NCBI GenBank assembly: GCA_032622095.1
Contig: CP136064.1
Location: forward strand, 170,632,310 to 170,696,309
DNA length: 64,000 nt
Source: Siphonodentalium dalli
Lineage: Eukaryota; Mollusca; Scaphopoda; Gadilida; Siphonodentaliidae
Direction: 5' to 3'
Below, in pieces: positions 21,509-31,805 of the stretch. The position numbers and the translations under genes are program-made. The notes beneath the pieces are model-generated. The model did no database searches, was not told the origin of the DNA, and saw nothing but the letters and a program-made list of their open reading frames with translations. The number at the start of each line of letters is the position of its first letter. Within the stretch, counting starts at the first letter, position 1.

Positions 21509-21680
21509 CAGTAATGCCCTAAATAACAGGAGAATTATGGGTAATTTTTCATGATTTATTCGGAAATATGGCTTATTGCCATTCATCGTGAAAGCTCACA
21601 AGCCATATTTCCGACTACATCCTGAAAAGTTACCCATAATTCTCCTGTTGTTAAGGAGTCGATTATTTAGGGCATTACTG
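21509..21680. mobile_element. family 1 MITE, centre-deleted
   Basis: TA-flanked, CAGTAATGCCC to GGGCATTACTG, 172 bp; part of the central hairpin is lost around 21595. Confidence 0.8.
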
Positions 21681-21833
21681 TATATTGTCTTCTGTAATCG
21701 TGACATTCTCATAGTGAAATTATTCTCAGTATTATAACTATTTTGTTCATAAATCATCGGAACAGTAGTAACTAGGTTTGGCAATAATTGTTTAAATGGC
21801 CTGCGACTGATTTAAGATAGCAGTGCTTAAGTA

Positions 21834-22046
21834 CAGTAATGCTCTAATTAATCGACCCCTTAACCACAGCAGAATTATGGGTAACTTTTCAGGATTTAGT
21901 CGGAAATATGGCTTGTTGCCATTCATCGGAAAGCTCTCGGGGAGAGCTTTCCGATGAATGGCAACAAGCCATATTTCCGACTAAATCCTGAAAAGTTACC
22001 CATAATTCTGCTGTGTTTAAGGAGTCGATTAATTAGAGCATTACTG
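21834..22046. mobile_element. TA-flanked palindromic MITE, family 1
   Basis: 213 bp near-perfect palindrome meeting at 'ctcggggagag' around 21938-21948; ends CAGTAATGCTC and GAGCATTACTG, where both ends share the same substitution (CTC/GAG instead of CCC/GGG). Confidence 0.85.
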
Positions 22047-22179
22047 TATGTCAATTTTCTAGGATCAAAAATAGGTCTATATACACATGAAATACTGTTA
22101 TTTGGACTTCAATTTGGTCATTTAAATTAATTCTTATACACTGCAAACAATATAATCTATTATCAGAACATGGTCCCTC

Positions 22180-22240
22180 CGAATGAATAATAGATCATTG
22201 TGATGTGTAATTTTATAAATGAATGTGAGAATCCATTTGG
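22180..22240. mobile_element. family 4 element fragment
   Basis: Short piece with 'gaatgaataatagatcattg' and 'gagaatccatttggcaaaga'; the rest of the element is missing. Confidence 0.4.
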
Positions 22241-22522
22241 CAAAGAAAATGACTTATTCTATAGATTCAAAACAAGAAAAGTCATGATGTATATGCTTAG
22301 TTAAAGTTAGTTGCCATATGTGTTGGGGCTTGCATGTGTTGAAAATAGAATCTCTCCATTCAATGGGTCGGTTTTTGGATAAAACGAAATCGATGCATTG
22401 CAGCCATCTAAATGCCTTGGTGCTATCGCCTGTATTCCAATTTCAACACATCTCACAAACGCATCTTCGGTCATTTTAACATTCAATGTGCATCAAACCG
22501 GAATTTTGTGTGTCTGACATTT

Positions 22523-22585
22523 GCAGAATGAGGTCCCCAGAGGGTGAATTTAGTGATGCTAGCCTTCTGGGGGACCTCATTCTGC
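22523..22585. mobile_element. family 2 palindromic MITE, shortened
   Basis: Left arm complete (GCAGAATGAGGTCCCC to 'gatgctagcc'); the right arm is reduced to 'gggggacctcattctgc'. Confidence 0.7.
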
Positions 22586-23111
22586 TTCTTCTGGGAAGAA
22601 TATATAGCCTCAAATTATTGAAATTAACATTGTTTTAGTTACTTTTTATACGCCCTTTTGAAAAAAGTTTGTATTATGTCCGTCCGTTAAAATTTTTGGT
22701 TTCTGATTGGATTATTTGATTTGACCCAAAGTTGGTATGTGTATTTCCTAGCTAAAGATACAGGCCAAGTTTGAATATAGGTTCTGTCGAAATTATTTTC
22801 GCATGAGTTACGGCCATTTTTCGACTTAGAATTTGGACTGCATTTTGGCAATTAAATTAGGAGTATATCAGATAACCTTTTAAGCTCAAGTTATTATTTT
22901 ATTTTGTGGTACATGTAGTACAATTCAAAATGGCTAAATGGCATATTTTGCCACTCCCTAGCCATGCTCTTGTTCCCTTCTGTCAGTTTCTATATCCCCT
23001 ACTTTGCAGAAGATAAAAAGCATAATAGAGGTGACCAATGGGTGAACATCACCAATTTCAACTGGAGGACTTCAATCTAATCATCAGTCTCCCATAGCAG
23101 TCGAGACCTAA

Positions 23112-23204
23112 GCAGAATGAGGTTCCCAGAGGGTGAATTTGGTGATGCTAGCCCACTATGCACGGTAGTTTAACTAAATTCACACTCTGGGGACCTCATT
23201 CTGC
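23112..23204. mobile_element. family 2 palindromic MITE
   Basis: 93 bp, GCAGAATGAGGTTCCC to GGGGACCTCATTCTGC, preceded by 'gagacctaa' as in other copies. It lies only 65 bp upstream of ZF exon 13, next to its branch-point region. Confidence 0.75.
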
Positions 23205-23269
23205 AAATGTCAGAGACTATATTCAGCCTTGATGTACATCAAATTTATGCACACTACCTATAATTGCAG

Positions 23270-23515
23270 GCAGTTCGTCAGCAGAATGCGATCATACATT
23301 ACCAGATGACCGGTGAGATGTTCCAATGCACGCTTTGTGGGCGACATTTCAAATGCAAGCAGTATCTGACAACTCACATGTCTCGTCACGCCGAGCGCTT
23401 CCAACATTTCTGTGAGATGTGTGGGAAAGGATTCAAATTTTATACAAATTTACGTAGACATATTCGTGAAAAAAATCATTCATCAAAGCCAAGGATGAAT
23501 CAGCCAAGAATATAA
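23270..23515 (+). CDS. ZF exon 13: two C2H2 fingers
   Basis: Phase-0 island after acceptor ATTGCAG (AG 23268-23269), stop TAA 23513-23515, 81 aa. A 19-residue polar lead precedes finger 1 (C20,C23,H36,H40). Finger 2 is C48,C51,H64,H70, ending H-x5-H, with K-F-Y-T-N-L-R-R-H. That last helix is shared with the final finger of exons 17-19 (F-Y-T-x-x-R-K-H), so exon 13 looks like a two-finger relative of the three-finger group further downstream. Confidence 0.85.
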   Translation, partial: AVRQQNAIIHYQMTGEMFQCTLCGRHFKCKQYLTTHMSRHAERFQHFCEMCGKGFKFYTNLRRHIREKNHSSKPRMNQPRI

Positions 23516-23598
23516 CTTGTACTAATACAACGATATCATATGAATATCGTTAAAATGACTGAAATAATCCACATGAAACTTGTGTCAGGCGTTGACTA

Positions 23599-23779
23599 CA
23601 GTAAAGCCCGAAGTATATCACCCTTTAACCACAGCAGAATTATGGGAGATTTTTCAGGATTTAGTCGGAAATATGGTTTGTTGCCATTCATCAGAAAGCT
23701 CTCACCGAGCAACAAGCCATATCTCTGATTAAATCCTGAAAAATTTCCCATAATTCTGCTGTGGTTTAGGACATTATTG
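23599..23779. mobile_element. family 1 MITE, diverged
   Basis: Left end CAGTAAAGCCCGAAGTATA with TA before it, right end ACATTATTG; the central hairpin is shortened and the right-end 'cgattatttaggg' is partly lost. Confidence 0.7.
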
Positions 23780-24483
23780 TATATAATATAGTAAATTTCT
23801 TCACTAAATAGATTCTCTGATCAGTTACAAAAGTATATACACAGAATGACATGAGTGTGTTACTGGGTTTGTTGATATGGCACAAGTGTTGGCGCAGAAG
23901 TATAGAATGAGAGGGCAGCCTCCGCAATGGCACAAGTTCCGTATCAACAAACCTGTTAACACAATTGTTGTTCTGTGTTTATTACACGTCGCCCATCCTA
24001 GAATCCATGCATTAAACAGTACAGGCTTACAAGGTTTATTTAGGGCTTGTTTTGTCATGTGTGATGATGCTTTTATTTATTAGTTAAGTTCATGGTTGAG
24101 GCATAGGTCATGTATGTCATTTGACATCAAGATATGTATGGAAAGTATGTTCCATACGGATTTGTAAATATGGACAGCCAATAACCGGGTTCTTCTAGGA
24201 ACAAGCCTGTAATAAACATTGGAATGGAATAATTATCTGGTCAAGTCCTGTTTTTTTTGTGTGCAAAATTGAAACATATTGCTGCAGATATTGTCTTTAT
24301 AGTGTCATACTATGGAATTCTGCAGACAGCAAAAATTAATTGTTGAATACCAAGGACTACTGATATAACAATTACTACACATGTATCTTGATTAGCAGCA
24401 ATTATTAATAGAGTCTGCCATGATAATGGACCAAGTTTAATTGTAAACTGAAGTTATACATGTGTGTTTAGAGCATGCAACTA

Positions 24484-24696
24484 CAGTAATGTCCTAATTA
24501 ATCGACTTCTTAACCACAGCAGAATTATGGGTAACTTTTCAGGATTTAGTCGGAAATATGGCTTGTTGCCATTCATTGGAAAGCTCTCCCCGAGAGCTTT
24601 CCGATGAATTTCAACAAGCCATATTTCCGACTAAATCCTGAAAAGTTACCAATAATTCTGCTGTGGTTAAAGAGTCGATTAATTAGGGCATTACTG
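24484..24696. mobile_element. TA-flanked palindromic MITE, family 1
   Basis: 213 bp palindrome, CAGTAATGTCC to GGGCATTACTG, meeting at 'ctctccccgagag'. Confidence 0.85.
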
Positions 24697-24792
24697 TTTG
24701 TGGATCCTAGGCTTTTTAGCTGAGGAAATATTTCTGACCTTGGGGGATTTTGTTTTAGCTTTATAGGCAAATTATTGCTAATTGACAGGGCT

Positions 24793-24937
24793 GTCTGGAG
24801 GGATGTTTAGGAAAGATAAGCAGACAGACCAGCATATAATATAAGTGCAGCTGGATTCTTACACATTGGTGGGAAATGTTCAGATAATAAGTTCTTCAGA
24901 CTACTCGACAATGAGTATATACTTAAGAAAAGCTAGG
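24793..24937. mobile_element. family 4 element, reverse orientation, partial
   Basis: Signposts 'gtctggagggatgtttagg', 'ggtgggaaatgttcagata', 'ctactcgacaatgagtat'. The end with 'gggagaatccattt' is absent. Confidence 0.5.
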
Positions 24938-25049
24938 TTAATAGCTTACTTATCTCAAGAATCAGCTGTAAGTTTTATCCAGGTTAATTGCTGAACCATT
25001 AACTTCAATGGCCACACAGACAGGCCTCAAAATATGGTGCTGGTCATTA

Positions 25050-25143
25050 GCAGAATGAGGTCCACAGAGGGTGAATTTGGTGACTACCCCACACAGTGGG
25101 CTAGCATAACTAAATTCACCCTCTAGGGAGGACCTCATTCTGC
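25050..25143. mobile_element. family 2 palindromic MITE
   Basis: GCAGAATGAGGTCCACAG to GGACCTCATTCTGC, loop around the 'ctaccccacacagtgggctag' region. Confidence 0.75.
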
Positions 25144-25304
25144 ATGGCCTCATCTTCTCAGGAAAGTATCTTTGTTATCAAATGAGAACAAGTTGTTTTA
25201 GTTTTTTTTCAGAAACTTCTTCACAATCACACATGCACATCACCGTCTTCACCATCTAGGAACTTAAATCTGTGTCAAGGTCTTCTATTTCAGAGGAGGC
25301 CATA

Positions 25305-25396
25305 CAGAATGAGGTCCCCAGATGATGAAATTGGTGATGCTAGCCTGCTGTGTGAGGTAGCGTCATTAAATTCATCCTCTGGGGACCTCATTCTGC
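25305..25396. mobile_element. family 2 palindromic MITE
   Basis: CAGAATGAGGTCCCCAGA to TCTGGGGACCTCATTCTG, 92 bp, arms nearly exact. Confidence 0.75.
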
Positions 25397-25534
25397 AAAT
25401 GACCAGCACCATATTTTGATTATCGAATTGGAACAGCCGTCTCAGTTGGTAGCTTTGATTGCGATTTCGTGAAATATACTCATGACACAACATCACGCAA
25501 GCCTTCTATTATTATAAACAGATTGCTTTTTATG

Positions 25535-25760
25535 GATTCTACCATTTAGTTATAAAAGTATACATGGAACATTCTATTATTCACTTGGATGGGGGGGGGG
25601 GTGTTTCAATAATGCAAATACAGAAGACATGGGATTCCTATTCAATCATTTGGAGGGAACTTTCAGATGGCTGTTTTTTTTAACTTATTATCTGAACGTT
25701 CCCTAAGTGAACTACATTCATACTTGTCCGAAAATAGTTCAATAATCATTAAAGGGTTAA
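25535..25760. mobile_element. family 4 element, reverse orientation
   Basis: Signposts 'tagttataaaagtatacatg', 'tttggagggaactttcaga', 'atctgaacgttcc' and end 'taaagggttaa'; contains a G-run at about 25591-25600. Confidence 0.5.
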
Positions 25761-25891
25761 AGTACCCCATCTCATGCAACATCCATCTGCAAAATGATTT
25801 CTAATTGTAGTGAGTGTGTGTGCATCTGCGCTGATAAGCCAAAAATCTATTCAATATAAAGATTACAGGCTTCTTAACAATTTACTTGCAG

Positions 25892-26110
25892 GTGTATCCA
25901 GAGCAATTAGACACAAATTATAGTGAAGTTCATTGGAAAAACAACCAAGATAACAGTTGTCAAATTTGTGGTAAAGTGTGCAGCGATAGATATCTGCTGA
26001 AAAGTCACATATTGGTGCACTCTCGTAAGCTGGAACAAATTTGTACAAGTTGTGGAGCATCTTTCAGATTCAGAAATCAGTTACGTCGCCACAAAATCAA
26101 ATACCACTGA
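25892..26110 (+). CDS. ZF exon 14: two C2H2 fingers, cysteine in place of aromatic
   Basis: Phase-0 island after acceptor CTTGCAG (AG 25890-25891), stop TGA 26108-26110, 72 aa; the last residue is the final zinc-ligand histidine. Finger 1 is C23,C26,H39,H43; the usual aromatic after G-K-x is replaced by C30 (G-K-V-C). Finger 2 is C51,C54,H67,H72 (H-x4-H) with G-A-S-F and N-Q-L-R-R-H. Both oddities recur in exon 15, its tandem sibling 1.4 kb downstream, so they predate the duplication. The 22-residue lead is acidic/polar. Confidence 0.85.
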   Translation: MYPEQLDTNYSEVHWKNNQDNSCQICGKVCSDRYLLKSHILVHSRKLEQICTSCGASFRFRNQLRRHKIKYH

Positions 26111-26587
26111 GAAATTACTATAGGCTTACTGCTAGGTGGATATATGGTTTATTCGAAACACTTCCGCTTATTAATTAGAAGTAATGTCTCCCCAAAAAAT
26201 GCTTCCCATGAACCTAATTATTGGCTAAACTGCTTCGTCTCACTTTAAACCTAGTGATTGCAAGCTTTTGGTGTATTCCGGAGATAATAATAGGTTGATA
26301 AAAACTTTAAAATAATTATACTGACCTCATCTTCTATGGGAAAACTTATGTAAACGAACGAAATTATAAACTCAAAATGAAAACAAAAACAGATCCAATT
26401 TTCTGTGGCATGCCATGTCAGAATATTCTGTTGCAAGTAGTTTTTTGCTATATTGTAAATATGAGCATATTTTATGTTTTATTTTTGGTTTGTGATTATC
26501 ACGTATCGCATGAGAGCAGATGGCGTAAGAATATCACAAGTATTCTGTATTAGTCATCGGGAAGGGTATAGAGCCTATATATATTAA

Positions 26588-26833
26588 CCCTTTATTTATG
26601 AAATACTCATTGACCGGTAGTTCCCTAGGAAATACTCAGATAATAAGTTCAACAAATGGCCGTTTATTCAGCTGGTTATCTAAACATTTCCATCCAATGA
26701 AATGAATGGGAATACTTCTGCACGTCAGTCTCACTTATGCTATTACTCTGTTAACATCCCTCCAGATAAATAGTGGATCATTCCAATGCATACCTTTATA
26801 ACTGATGGGAGAATCCATTTAGGAAAGAAACAG
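26588..26833. mobile_element. TTAA-flanked family 4 element, full length
   Basis: TTAA precedes CCCTTTATTTATGAAATAC at 26584-26587 and follows AGGAAAGAAACAG at 26834-26837. The 246 bp body has the family landmarks in order: 'agttccctaggaaa', 'agataataagttcaacaaa', 'acatccctccagat', 'tcattccaatgcatac', 'gggagaatccatttagg'. TTAA target and CCCTTT start suggest a piggyBac-like origin. Confidence 0.65.
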
Positions 26834-27135
26834 TTAAAGTATTTCTTATCTATAAAATGTTTTGATCCTCTGGTCATCACAAAGGTGTCCCATTACTTTG
26901 TTTAATTTGAGGATAGAATATTTATGTCCCTTTAGTTAGGGGAGTTTCAGACACGGATCTATTATTTCCTTTCTCTGCTACCTTTCTTCACTTTTCATGA
27001 TAACGCTCGAGTTGAATTAGATTGGGGAAACAACATCCTTGTGCATGTGTTATGGGTAAAAGATTGGCCTGAAACTTGAAAGTTTGACACAGTATGGTCT
27101 AATTATCAAGCCTGCAATTATTGTGTCTGTCTTTT

Positions 27136-27227
27136 GCAGAATGAGGTCCCCAGAGTGTGAATTTAGTAATGCTATCTCCCATGGTGGGCTAGCATCACTG
27201 AATTTACCATTGGGAACCTCATTCTGC
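27136..27227. mobile_element. family 2 palindromic MITE
   Basis: GCAGAATGAGGTCCCCAG to AACCTCATTCTGC; right arm shortened by a few bases. Confidence 0.7.
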
Positions 27228-27388
27228 TATTGGAGACCTAGGATCAGATTGAAGTTCCCCAGTTGAAGTTGATGTTCACCCATTAGTCACCTTGATTATG
27301 CATTTTATCTTCTGCAAATTATGGGATATAGTAACTGAAAACAAAGTTAATTTGAAACTATAGATACTTCCCAGATGATGAGGCCTAA

Positions 27389-27434
27389 GCAGAATGAGGT
27401 TCCCAGAGGGTGAATTTGATGATGCCACTCCACT
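27389..27434. mobile_element. family 2 MITE, left half
   Basis: GCAGAATGAGGTTCCCAGAGG to 'gatgatgccactcca', preceded by 'gaggccta'; the right arm is absent. It ends about 55 bp before ZF exon 15. Confidence 0.6.
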
Positions 27435-27489
27435 GACAGACACCATTTGCAGTCTTGAGTATGGTCTAATTATGTGATGTGTCTTGCAG

Positions 27490-27696
27490 GTTTACTTCAA
27501 TATGACACATGGAAAGGACCAAACTGTCAACTGTCGAGTGTGTGGCAAGATATGTCAATCAAAAGGGATCCTCAAAGATCATATGTTGCTGCACTCTGAT
27601 TACTTGGGACGAATTTGCTCGTTTTGTGGAGCTTCATTCAAGTTCAGGAGCCAGTTGAGCCGACATAAATTGAAATTCCACAGTTCTCATTCATAG
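27490..27696 (+). CDS. ZF exon 15: two C2H2 fingers, cysteine in place of aromatic
   Basis: Phase-0 island after acceptor CTTGCAG (AG 27488-27489), stop TAG 27694-27696, 68 aa. Finger 1 is C15,C18,H31,H35 with G-K-I-C (C22 instead of F/Y). Finger 2 is C43,C46,H59,H64 with G-A-S-F-K-F-R-S-Q-L-S-R-H. Spacing, the odd C22, the I-C-x-x-C-G-A-S-F block and the V-Y start all match exon 14. Differences fall mainly in the lead and the finger-1 helix (K-G-I-L-K-D against R-Y-L-L-K-S). Confidence 0.85.
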   Translation, partial: VYFNMTHGKDQTVNCRVCGKICQSKGILKDHMLLHSDYLGRICSFCGASFKFRSQLSRHKLKFHSSHS

Positions 27697-28861
27697 TCGT
27701 ATCAAAACAGTTGTTCCTCATGTTAGCCCAGATAGATGCAATGAATATTTTCTGTTGGGCCATAGTCCACGATGTCTCTCATTAACCCACTGAAGATTTG
27801 ATGTTCTGCCTTCAGATAATTAGCATGTGAGAACAGGCCTGCTAAATTTCCCATGTATGTTGTAAATAGTTTTGTTGAGTAGTCACATGGCATGGCAAGC
27901 TGACTCATATCATTGCAGTAATATAATTTCAATGTTTGACACACTTGTTTCCATGGCTCAGTTGGTAAGCTTCATGGTGCATGAGGCCAACATATTAAGC
28001 AGTCCAATGATGGCAAAACTATTTTGAATTCCGATGATTGGAGGTTAACCTGGTTCGTGTATCTGGGCAAGTTTGTTAGTTTCTTTCTGCAGGTTGTGGT
28101 TTCTACATGTAGTGTAGTGATATCTCTGTAAAATTAACCCTCTGTGCAGTTGTTCCTCCATCCATAAGACTGACATGTCGTGATATGATCCAGTTGCTGA
28201 AAATAAGATAAACTCTAGTAAACCCAAACGCTTGCTTGTAAGTTTCCACTTGAGTCGACCTTTACTGATTAACCTATTGTTATTTTGTGACTCCTAGATT
28301 GGCCATTATTGGGACTGATTGATTTGATCCTGAATCTATATCATTTTGCTGCAATGCTGGGTTGTTTCAAGTCAGCCGGGGCAGTGGGAAGATTACATTA
28401 TAAACGATACAGTGCATTTGATATTACCCGATTAAAAAAAAAACACTAAGAACATACCAAACATAAACAAAAACAGACTGGCCTGCTTCATCCCCAGAAC
28501 TATTAATCTGATATAAAACAGGGAATTTGATGAGGTTAACCTAAATTGTCTACTCCAATGCAAGATGCCAACATACATGTAAAAGCCTATTACCACTCTG
28601 AACTTTTGTTGCATTTATCTGATAAACAACATGTTTAAATTTATTTTTCGGCATCCCAAAACCTTTCACTTAGAAATATGCTACTCTTTGGTTTTGATGT
28701 GTGTTTTTCCAGTATATTTGTTCTTTATGTGATGTGAGGTTTAAAAGTTTGTATTAATTCTATGAAAGAAATGTTTAGGGTACATGTAGTTGTTTAAAGT
28801 AAGGTCGGTAGACTCTGTTTCCTCAGATTTTTAACTCGTATATTATTAATTTATTTTGCAG
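27697..28861. other. non-coding spacer
   Basis: No gene and no copy of the main repeat families recognised; acceptor TTTTGCAG ends at 28861. Confidence 0.5.
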
Positions 28862-29176
28862 TTTCATAATGAGAGAGCTAGATCTTCTGATTTTTCCTGC
28901 ATTGTTTGTAAGATGAGGTTCAACAACTCGTCACTTTTGCAACAACACATCAAGACTCATGGCAGTCACGAAGCACATAATTGTTATGAATGTGGGAAGG
29001 TCTTTGCTTCGAAATTCCAATTACAGAGCCATATGAGTATACATTCAGATCACCTGAGATGGATCTGTCCAATTTGTGGTAAAGGTTTCCGACATAATAC
29101 ACAGATGCTGAGACACAGGAAGAGGTATCACCCTGATGTTAACATATTTCATTCTCTAAATGTTGCTTTGGAATGA
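28862..29176 (+). CDS. ZF exon 16: three C2H2 fingers
   Basis: Phase-0 island after acceptor TTTTGCAG (AG 28860-28861), stop TGA 29174-29176, 104 aa. Fingers are C13,C16,H29,H33; C41,C44,H57,H61; and C69,C72,H85,H90 (last H-x4-H). Finger 1 has K-M-R-F in place of G-K-x-F. The linker before finger 3 (H-S-D-H-L-R-W-I-C) resembles those of exons 14 and 15 (S-D-Y-L-G-R-I-C), suggesting that fingers 2-3 share descent with them. A candidate AATAAA lies at 29196-29201, 20 bp after the stop, fitting a terminal exon. Confidence 0.85.
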   Translation, partial: FHNERARSSDFSCIVCKMRFNNSSLLQQHIKTHGSHEAHNCYECGKVFASKFQLQSHMSIHSDHLRWICPICGKGFRHNTQMLRHRKRYHPDVNIFHSLNVALE

Positions 29177-30269
29177 TTACAAGTGGAGATAGTATAATAA
29201 ACCAAAGACATCAGCCAAAAAATACCACATACATGTAGTTCTGACCTTCAGGCCCTGCAAATCTAGAGTTGTTTTGAGTCAAACCTTGAATTTTCCATAG
29301 ATTAGTAAGTAAACAACTCTTGACAGTCAATGTTGATTTGAATCAGCTGAATTGAATTGGGAAGTTAGACTTGATATGGCCCTGCAAATCTGAAATTGGA
29401 AGGGGGTGGTAGTAGGGCCTTTAGTGGGAAAACCCGACTCAGAAAATTGAAAGTATTGCATTGTCAGATTCAAAATCAAATTGAATTGATATATTGCATT
29501 GTGAAAAGTCCTTGGTTCTACAGGGGGGGGGGGGGTGTCAAAAAAACATTTTCAGGCACGTATGCTGATTTTTATCTTTCGACCCTTGTTGGGACCCACC
29601 CACCCCCGCATCCAAAAATATTTCCAACCATTTTTGGACACCCTTTTAACACTAAAACAGAGATTTGCTGGGGGGAAATTCACTGTAAACAGCTGTATAT
29701 GAATTTCTGTGCATACTATTTGCCATGGATGTTAACATTGACATGTAAATAGGAACGAGTCATTTTGGGGTCATTCGGCCAAAAACACATGGCTGCCAGC
29801 GGCCATCTTGGATTTCAAAATTTGCAACAAAATATACAACACGATAACTGCCTGCAGTCAGTTTAGCAGTAGAATTACAATATTTCTTTTATTCTGAGGT
29901 ATTTTGAGCCAAACTCATTGCAAAAACAGTCAAAAAATCTGCAGTAAATTCTTGGAAATCCATCATATATCTTCTCTTACTGCATTAAAGACCCACTTAA
30001 TTTTCAAACCCCCAGATTACATTATATAAAATGTATACCATATTATAGACCATTTGAAAGCGGGCGCTCCAAAACATTGTATTATCAACTTATCCGGTGT
30101 AATAAACTGAATATGTTGTTTTGGTAGAGGTACCAATGTGTTTTTTTGTGCTTAAGTTTCATCTGGTTTGTACTGCAAAGTCTATTATTTTATTATTTCA
30201 ATGGAAGGGGAATAACTCTATCTTAATTTGAATTCTGTTGCATTCTGGTAGCAAGACAGGGGAAATGTT

Positions 30270-30720
30270 TATGATTATACCCCCCCCCCCCCCCCGCAAC
30301 GATGTTAGGGGGGGGGGGGTTTACTGGAATCAGCTTGTCCGTCGGTGGACACAAATTTGTCCGGAGTTTTTCTGTCATTTTTTGATCAATTTCCATGAAT
30401 CTTGGCACAGACATCAACCACCATGGGAACCTGTTCACCTGCGATTATGACGTCTGTTTTGGTGGAGTTATCCCCCCTTTTTCGACTTAGAAAATTTTCG
30501 CAACATGTATAATTTTGTCCGAGCTTTTATTCCTACATTTTTAGGTCAATTTTTTTTAACTTGGCACAGATATTTAGTACCATGGGAACCTGTGCACCTG
30601 CGATTATGACGTCTGTCTGACTGTTTTTTTGTGGAGTTATTCCCCTTTTTCGACTTAGAACATTTTCACCACATGCATAATTTTGTCCGAGCTTTTATTC
30701 CTACATTTTTCGGCCAATAG
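30270..30720. repeat. C/G hairpin element with duplicated internal module
   Basis: A C-run/G-run hairpin (about 30283-30320) is followed by 'tttactgg' and 'cttgtccgtcgg'. A module of about 170 bp ('gggaacctgt-cacctgcg', 'gacgtctg', 'ggagttat', 'ttcgacttagaa', 'aattttgtccgag') occurs twice in tandem (about 30423-30545 and 30585-30710). Similar start to the repeat at 2509. Confidence 0.6.
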
Positions 30721-30809
30721 GTTAAAGATCACCTACAATGGGAACTGTTATTTTATTATTTTAACTAAATGTTTACTGACATGTGAAACATTTTAGTATT
30801 TTAAAAACA

Positions 30810-30810
<1 letters not shown>

Positions 30811-30840
<30 letters not shown>
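30811..30840. repeat. 30-base poly-G tract
   Basis: Uninterrupted G run. On the transcript strand it could form a G-quadruplex; its length in the assembly may be unreliable. Confidence 0.9.
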
Positions 30841-30842
<2 letters not shown>

Positions 30843-31742
30843 GATGAATTATAGTAGTTTAATCATATTTTATGTCATAGACTGTTATTAAATCTATATA
30901 TCGAGGCACTATAAAAACAATAATCGGTCGGTGACTCGGAAAATTAAATGGGGCCATTAATCAAGATTTATCTTTCTCAAGTTGATTTATGTTGTTGATT
31001 TCTTTCACCTCCAGCATTATATTTTGCAACACCTTATTGACACATTGTTAAATGATATAACTTGTATTCATATCATGTAAATACAATCACTCATACCTAT
31101 AACAAATATTTGAAGGGAGGGACCTGGTTGAATTTCTGATCAAACCTTGTATTATATATTGTGGAAATCTGTAATGCAATAGATGCTGTGGAACAAAGTC
31201 GCTTTCAGCAGAAAATAAGCTACTAGAAGCAAGAAGTAGCTATTTTATGAGGGGGGAGGTTTGAAGAAAGCAATTAACTATATACTTATAATTGAAATAT
31301 GTACATGTAGATGGTGTAACACCTTATGTTTATTGAAGAACAAGCTTCAGGTTTAACTTTCTTCAAGTTCTCAAAAGGATTTTGTTGTTGTGAACCAGAG
31401 GAAGCCGAAAGCTCATTCATCATTTAATACTGTATACCCCCCCCCCCCCATCAGTAAGCCCAAACCTGAGGATAAGTACAGTCTGTTTTGCCTCCAAACA
31501 AATCATGGGGTGGTCCTCCCAAGATAAGACCACCCCATTTTTAGAACTTAGAGGGCGAGTATAAATTTATGTCGGGTCAACTCTGAATGAAGATGACAAA
31601 ACTTCATGCACAAGAATAGCATTACTCCATCTATTTTCGATTGCAAACTCATTAATACTACCTGCCCATTGTGTTTCACAATGATGTATTATAAAGTTAT
31701 TATACAGTGTTGTGTACAATGTTTTTCTCTTGTAATCATCCA

Positions 31743-31805
31743 AGTTGTGGTGAAAAGTCATATTGGATGTAGCATCGAGTCCAATATGACTTTAATCACC
31801 ACAAC
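31743..31805. repeat. hairpin of 25 bp arms
   Basis: Left arm 'gttgtggtgaaaagtcatat' onward pairs with 'atatgactttaatcaccaca' onward, loop 'tgtagcatcgag'. The core 'aagtcatattgga...tccaatat' occurs again at 31926-31963. Confidence 0.65.

Larger units (their letters stand above)
19566..23269. other. 3.7 kb repeat-rich spacer
   Basis: Holds an inverted-repeat element (19734-19913), a hAT-like element (20060-20971), two family-1 palindromes, a family-4 fragment, and two family-2 palindromes. The piece at about 22650-22700 ('tacgcccttt...gtccgtccgtt') resembles the start of another dispersed repeat. No exon seen. Confidence 0.5.
23516..25891. other. repeat-rich spacer
   Basis: Contains two family-1 palindromes (23599-23779, 24484-24696), two family-2 palindromes (25050-25143, 25305-25396) and two family-4 elements (about 24793-24937, 25535-25760). 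No gene seen between them. Confidence 0.5.
26111..27489. other. spacer with family 4 and family 2 elements
   Basis: Holds a family-4 element (26588-26833) and family-2 palindromes (27136-27227; half copy 27389-27434). Nothing else recognised. Confidence 0.5.

Noticed and set aside
29396-30450. Open frames of 70-118 residues around G/C runs
   Set aside because: They arise from homopolymers and repeat sequence (poly-G/poly-P) and show no domain.
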